A stretch of 64,000 nt of DNA from the NCBI GenBank assembly GCA_963753615.1, contig CAVWCW010000015.1:26122-90121 (forward strand). The letters run 5' to 3'. The translations under genes were made by a program, and so were the position numbers. Of this stretch, positions 60,656 through 64,000 are shown one piece after another; the first letter of the stretch is position 1; every line of letters begins with the position of its first letter. The notes beneath the pieces are model-generated. The model worked only from the letters and a program-made list of their open reading frames with translations. It searched no databases and was not told where the DNA came from. Source of the DNA: CAVWCW01 sp963753615. GTDB taxonomy: Bacteria; Pseudomonadota; Gammaproteobacteria; Chromatiales; Chromatiaceae.

Positions 60656-61570
60656 ATGGCGGAACGGATTCTGGGTTTCCGGATCCCGATCGGCGACTGG
60701 GTCGAGGCCGGTGTCGACTGGGTGCAGGACAACCTCGCCGGGGTGCTGGACGGCATAGCCGACGGGCTGGGACTGGTCATCGACGCCTTCGAGGACGGCC
60801 TGCTGGCGCTGCCGCCCCTGCTGCTGGCGGCGCTGATCGTCGCCATCGCCTGGTGGCGGGTGGGCTGGCGCTTCGGGCTGTTCGCCTTGGGCGCCATGGT
60901 GCTGATCTTCGGCATGGGGATCTGGACCGAAACGGTGTCGACCCTGGCCCTGGTGATCGGTTCCAGCCTGGTAGCCCTGGCGCTCGGCATCCCCCTCGGC
61001 ATTGCCATGGCCCGAAACGATACGGTGGAAGCCCTGGTGCGGCCGGTGCTGGATTTGATGCAGACCATGCCGCCGTTTGTCTACCTGATTCCGGCAGCCA
61101 TTTTCTTCGGCCTCGGCAAGGTGCCGGGCGCCATCGCGACCCTGATTTTCGCCATGCCGCCGGCGGTGCGGCTCACCAACCTGGGCATCCGCCAGGTCAG
61201 CCGCGAGCAGGTGGAGGCCGGGCAGGCGTTCGGTTGCACCGACCGCCAGTTGCTGTTCAAGGTGCAGCTGCCACTGGCCATGCCGTCGATCATGGCCGGT
61301 GTCAACCAGACCATCATGCTGGCGTTGTCGATGGTGGTGATCGCGTCGATGATCGGCGCCGGCGGCTTGGGCAATACGGTGCTTACCGGCATCCAGCGGC
61401 TCAATGTCGGTCTCGGCTTCGAGGGCGGATTGGGCGTGGTTTTGCTGGCGATCCTGCTTGACCGCATCACCCAGAGTTTCGGCCGTCCCAGGGCGGCCCC
61501 CAGGGGCGCTGAGGCGCCCTCGCTGCTGGCCCGGCTCGTGCGGGCGCTTGGCGGTTCCCGAAAACCATAA
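60656..61570 (+). CDS. proW: Glycine betaine/proline ABC transporter permease
   Basis: A 304-residue membrane protein starting two bases after proV. Motifs include FRIPIGDWVEAGVDW at the N terminus, MQTMPPFVYLIPAAIFFGLG and GQAFGCTDRQLLFKVQLPLAMPSIMAGVNQ (EAA-like loop). Forms the channel of the betaine importer. Confidence 0.95.
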   Translation: MAERILGFRIPIGDWVEAGVDWVQDNLAGVLDGIADGLGLVIDAFEDGLLALPPLLLAALIVAIAWWRVGWRFGLFALGAMVLIFGMGIWTETVSTLALVIGSSLVALALGIPLGIAMARNDTVEALVRPVLDLMQTMPPFVYLIPAAIFFGLGKVPGAIATLIFAMPPAVRLTNLGIRQVSREQVEAGQAFGCTDRQLLFKVQLPLAMPSIMAGVNQTIMLALSMVVIASMIGAGGLGNTVLTGIQRLNVGLGFEGGLGVVLLAILLDRITQSFGRPRAAPRGAEAPSLLARLVRALGGSRKP

Positions 61571-61587
61571 CTATCGAGGAGAGCAAG

Positions 61588-62454
61588 ATGAACCTGAAAA
61601 AACTCTCAATGCTGCTGCTCAGCGGCGTGCTGGCCCTGGGCCTGAGCGGGGCCGCGGCAGCGAAGGACACGATCAAGATCGGCTGGACCGCCTGGTCGGA
61701 TGCGGAGTTCGTCACCAAGCTGGCCAAGCGGGTGCTCGAGGAGCGCATGGGGTACGAGGTCGAGCTGTTGCAAACCGATATCGCGCCCCAGTACCAGGGG
61801 CTGGCCACCGGCAGCATCGACATCATGCTGATGTCCTGGCAGCCGGGGACCCACGAAGATTACCTAAAAAAGGTTGGCCCCAAGGTGGTGAACCTGGGGC
61901 TGTTGTATACCCATGCCCGTCTCGGATGGGCGGTGCCCAACTACATCCCGGAGTCCGAGCTGTCGTCGATCGCCGATCTGGCCAAGGACTCGGTGCGTGA
62001 AAAGCTCGACGGCACGATAACCGGCATCGATCCCGGGGCGGGCCTGACCCGCCTGTCGAAACAGGCGATCGAGGACTACGGCCTCGATTACGAGCTGCAG
62101 TTGTCCTCCGGCGCCGGCATGACTGCCGCCTTGGAGCGGGCGGTGCGCCGCAACCAATGGATCGTCGTCACCGCCTGGAGCCCGCACTGGATGTTCGGCG
62201 CCTACGATCTGCGCTACCTGGAAGACCCCAAGGGCGTATTGGGCAGCTTCGAGCGGGTGCACGCGGTGGCGCGCCTCGGCTTCTATCAGGACCAGACCGA
62301 GGCCGCCGGCTTCTTCTCGCGCATGCAGATTCCCATCGACGATCTCCAGCAGGCCATGTACGACGCCCAGGAGACCTCCTACGAGGAGGCGGTCGACAGG
62401 TATATCGAGAGCAACGAGAAACGAATCGACTATTGGGTGACGGGGCGACTTTGA
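61588..62454 (+). CDS. proX: Glycine betaine-binding periplasmic protein
   Basis: A 288-residue OpuAC-type binding protein: signal peptide (MLLLSGVLALGLSGAAAA), then IKIGWTAWSDAEFVTKLAK, DIMLMSWQPGTHEDYL, IDPGAGLT and VVTAWSPHWMFGAYDLRYL. Trp residues for the cation-pi box are present in the expected places (TAWSD, SWQPG, WSPHW). Third gene of proVWX. Confidence 0.93.
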   Translation: MNLKKLSMLLLSGVLALGLSGAAAAKDTIKIGWTAWSDAEFVTKLAKRVLEERMGYEVELLQTDIAPQYQGLATGSIDIMLMSWQPGTHEDYLKKVGPKVVNLGLLYTHARLGWAVPNYIPESELSSIADLAKDSVREKLDGTITGIDPGAGLTRLSKQAIEDYGLDYELQLSSGAGMTAALERAVRRNQWIVVTAWSPHWMFGAYDLRYLEDPKGVLGSFERVHAVARLGFYQDQTEAAGFFSRMQIPIDDLQQAMYDAQETSYEEAVDRYIESNEKRIDYWVTGRL

Positions 62455-62488
62455 GCGGCGCCTAGGGGCATCATCGCGGGAGACAACA

Positions 62489-63925
62489 ATGATCCACAGA
62501 GAGAAGAAGAAAATTGGTTCCACCTCGGTAGCGGCCGCCGCTATTGCACTCGCCCTGGTTGGGGTATTGGTAATGTCGCCCCCAGTCCTGGCCGACGAAG
62601 CCGGTACGGCGGAGTTGGAGAGGCGCATCGCGGAACTCACCCGCGAGCTGGAACAGGCGAAACAAGAGTTGGAAGCCGCCGGGGGCGGGGAGGCCGTTAT
62701 GGAGCCGACGGAGGCCGAGCCTTACACCGATGCGGAACCGGCCTTGGTGGTGGCCGATGAGCCCCCCTCGGACGAGATCAAGATCGGGCCGGTGACCATC
62801 GGCGGAGCCATGCGCGTCAACTATGTCCGCGGCAGCTACCCTGGCGGCGGCGATGGCCCCAACCGGGGCGGCCACGGGGGGAACTTCGAGCTCGACACCT
62901 TCCGCATCAATATGGGCCTGGACTACGAGCAGGTGATCGGCAAGCTCGAATACCGCTGGTACAACGGCTACAACTTCCTGCACACGGGCTGGCTGGGCTA
63001 CCAGTTCGACGACGACAACCAGATTCAGGTGGGGGTTACTCGGGTGCCCTTCGGCCCGGGGCCGTACGGGGTGTCCCAGAGCTGGTTCTTCGACCAGCAC
63101 TATTACGTCGGGCTGTCGGACGACATGGATCTCGGGGTCAAGTACGTCACCACGCGGGGCAACTGGGACCTGGACCTGGCCTGGTTCTACAGCAGCGAAG
63201 GCAACGGGAACGGCACCAGCGAGGACAGCGCCCGCTACGGCTATGACGCGGTGAAATGGACCTCCGCCCTGGACGACGACGGCAACCTGCTGAGCGCTGC
63301 GGCCAATGGCTTCGAGGAGCGCAACCAGTTCAACCTGCGCGCCATCTACAATTTCGACGACTGGGCGGCGCCCACCGATCTGGGCGTGTCGCTGCAGTAC
63401 GGTCAACTCAAGGGCAAGCGTGCCGACAACGGCCATCACTGGGCGGTCTCCGCCCATATGGTCAACCAGTTTGGCAACTTCAAGCTGGCCAGCCAGTTGA
63501 CCCGCTACGAGTACGACATCGACGACGACAACCCCTGGGGAACCGATACCCTGGTGCCCATGGGCGCCTACGACTTCGCCTGGCCGGTGGCCGCGAAGGC
63601 CTGGATCCCGGCAGTGTCGCTGAGCTACCGCGACGATACCCCGCAGTTCGGTTGGCTGGACTATGTGCTGCCCTACGTGGAGTACAGCAACATCGTCAAG
63701 GACGACGGGGACTTCAATAACAGCCAGATGCTGACCTGGGGGCGGCCTGGGCCAATGGCGGCTGGTACATCTACAGCGACCTGGTCTACTCCAACGGCAA
63801 CTACTTCGTGGGGCAACGACGGCGACAACTACGCCAATATCTACAATGGGGTGGGCGACTTCGGCGTGACCGGCAACGACAAGTGGAACTACCGCTTCAA
63901 CCTCAACTTCGGCTACTACTTCTGA
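62489..63925 (+). CDS. Porin-like outer-membrane protein with N-terminal coiled coil
   Basis: A 478-residue beta-barrel protein. Signal sequence (about residues 14-37), a coiled coil (ELERRIAELTRELEQAKQEL), an acidic linker, then alternating strands and a final aromatic residue (FNLNFGYYF) as in outer-membrane barrels. Two shifts near 63742 and 63808 cancel: the true text between them reads AAWANGGWYIYSDLVYSNGN. It lies 34 bases after proX and may let osmolytes into the periplasm. Resembles phosphate-selective/carboxylate porins in general style only. Confidence 0.85.
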   Translation: MIHREKKKIGSTSVAAAAIALALVGVLVMSPPVLADEAGTAELERRIAELTRELEQAKQELEAAGGGEAVMEPTEAEPYTDAEPALVVADEPPSDEIKIGPVTIGGAMRVNYVRGSYPGGGDGPNRGGHGGNFELDTFRINMGLDYEQVIGKLEYRWYNGYNFLHTGWLGYQFDDDNQIQVGVTRVPFGPGPYGVSQSWFFDQHYYVGLSDDMDLGVKYVTTRGNWDLDLAWFYSSEGNGNGTSEDSARYGYDAVKWTSALDDDGNLLSAAANGFEERNQFNLRAIYNFDDWAAPTDLGVSLQYGQLKGKRADNGHHWAVSAHMVNQFGNFKLASQLTRYEYDIDDDNPWGTDTLVPMGAYDFAWPVAAKAWIPAVSLSYRDDTPQFGWLDYVLPYVEYSNIVKDDGDFNNSQMLTWGRPGPMAAGTSTATWSTPTATTSWGNDGDNYANIYNGVGDFGVTGNDKWNYRFNLNFGYYF

Positions 63926-63937
63926 CCAGGTGACCCC

Positions 63938-64000
63938 ATGAGCCATCTTACCCACGAACAACAGGCCCGCGAAAAAAAGGCCTTCGCCGAAAAGCTTAAA
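63938..64000 (+). CDS. Start of a further gene, cut by window end
   Basis: An ATG 12 bases after the porin stop opens MSHLTHEQQAREKKAFAEK and runs to the end. Only 21 residues are visible, hydrophilic and helical, so no product can be named. Confidence 0.4.
   Translation, partial: MSHLTHEQQAREKKAFAEKLK

Noticed and set aside
62471..63961. Minus-strand frame of 496 codons over the porin
   Set aside because: Val/Ala/His-rich shadow of the porin gene, without start signals or motifs.

Overview
This window looks like part of the chromosome of a sulfur-oxidising gammaproteobacterium of the Chromatiales type (purple sulfur bacteria and relatives). The DNA is GC-rich. The gene orders algW-nif3-petABC-sspAB, murA-hisGDC and mutY-yggX are typical of that class. 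The most telling genes are two small Gly/Tyr-rich secreted proteins that match the sulfur globule envelope proteins (Sgp) of Allochromatium. The order-level assignment is inference from gene content; no rRNA is present.

Layout. 1-1420: truncated membrane sensor (-). 1837-4237: twelve-heme cytochrome c with many frameshifts. 4351-6435: TPR protein, a secreted protein, YajD-like HNH protein, small membrane protein. 6478-9871 (-): TAXI-type TRAP transporter with a UspA protein. 10582-14929: murA, hisG, hisD, hisC. 15124-19416: RND efflux adaptor and a heavily frameshifted RND pump. 19585-22250: two MITE-like elements flanking a methyltransferase and a two-gene unit with a caspase-like (HG...C) protein. 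22341-27181: DUF1537 sugar-acid kinase, transketolase/phosphoketolase-like enzyme and a divergent IclR regulator with repeated operator-like sites. 27871-28074: cold-shock protein. 29024-31873: TIR-TM-formylglycine-enzyme-like fusion and a secreted CxxC repeat protein. 32200-32520 and 57268-57594: sulfur globule proteins. 33043-39003: algW, nif3, petABC, sspAB. 39024-41096: DUF3301, macrodomain protein, small membrane protein, and a GNAT gene split by a third MITE. 41093-45252: sugar-type ABC importer. 45334-48500 (-): thiS-thiG-trmB-fetA-fetB. 48594-50406: acyl-CoA ligase. Then tRNA-Gly, DUF2007, AsmA, SRPBCC protein, mutY, yggX, tRNA-Phe, a family 3 binding lipoprotein, a TlpA-like protein, proVWX and a porin-like protein.

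The genes describe a respiring or photosynthetic cell with a cytochrome bc1 complex, sulfur storage in the periplasm, osmoprotection by betaine uptake and several solute importers. About a dozen genes carry single-base frameshifts while the protein reads well on both sides. I read most of these as sequence errors, but gene loss cannot be excluded without reads.

The most interesting accessory signals are: a MITE family caught in the act (exact 5-bp target duplications, one copy splitting a GNAT gene whose empty site can be rebuilt); the HG/C protease-like gene with a tightly linked small partner; and the TIR-TM-FGE gene followed by a protein built of near-identical 70-residue CxxC repeats.
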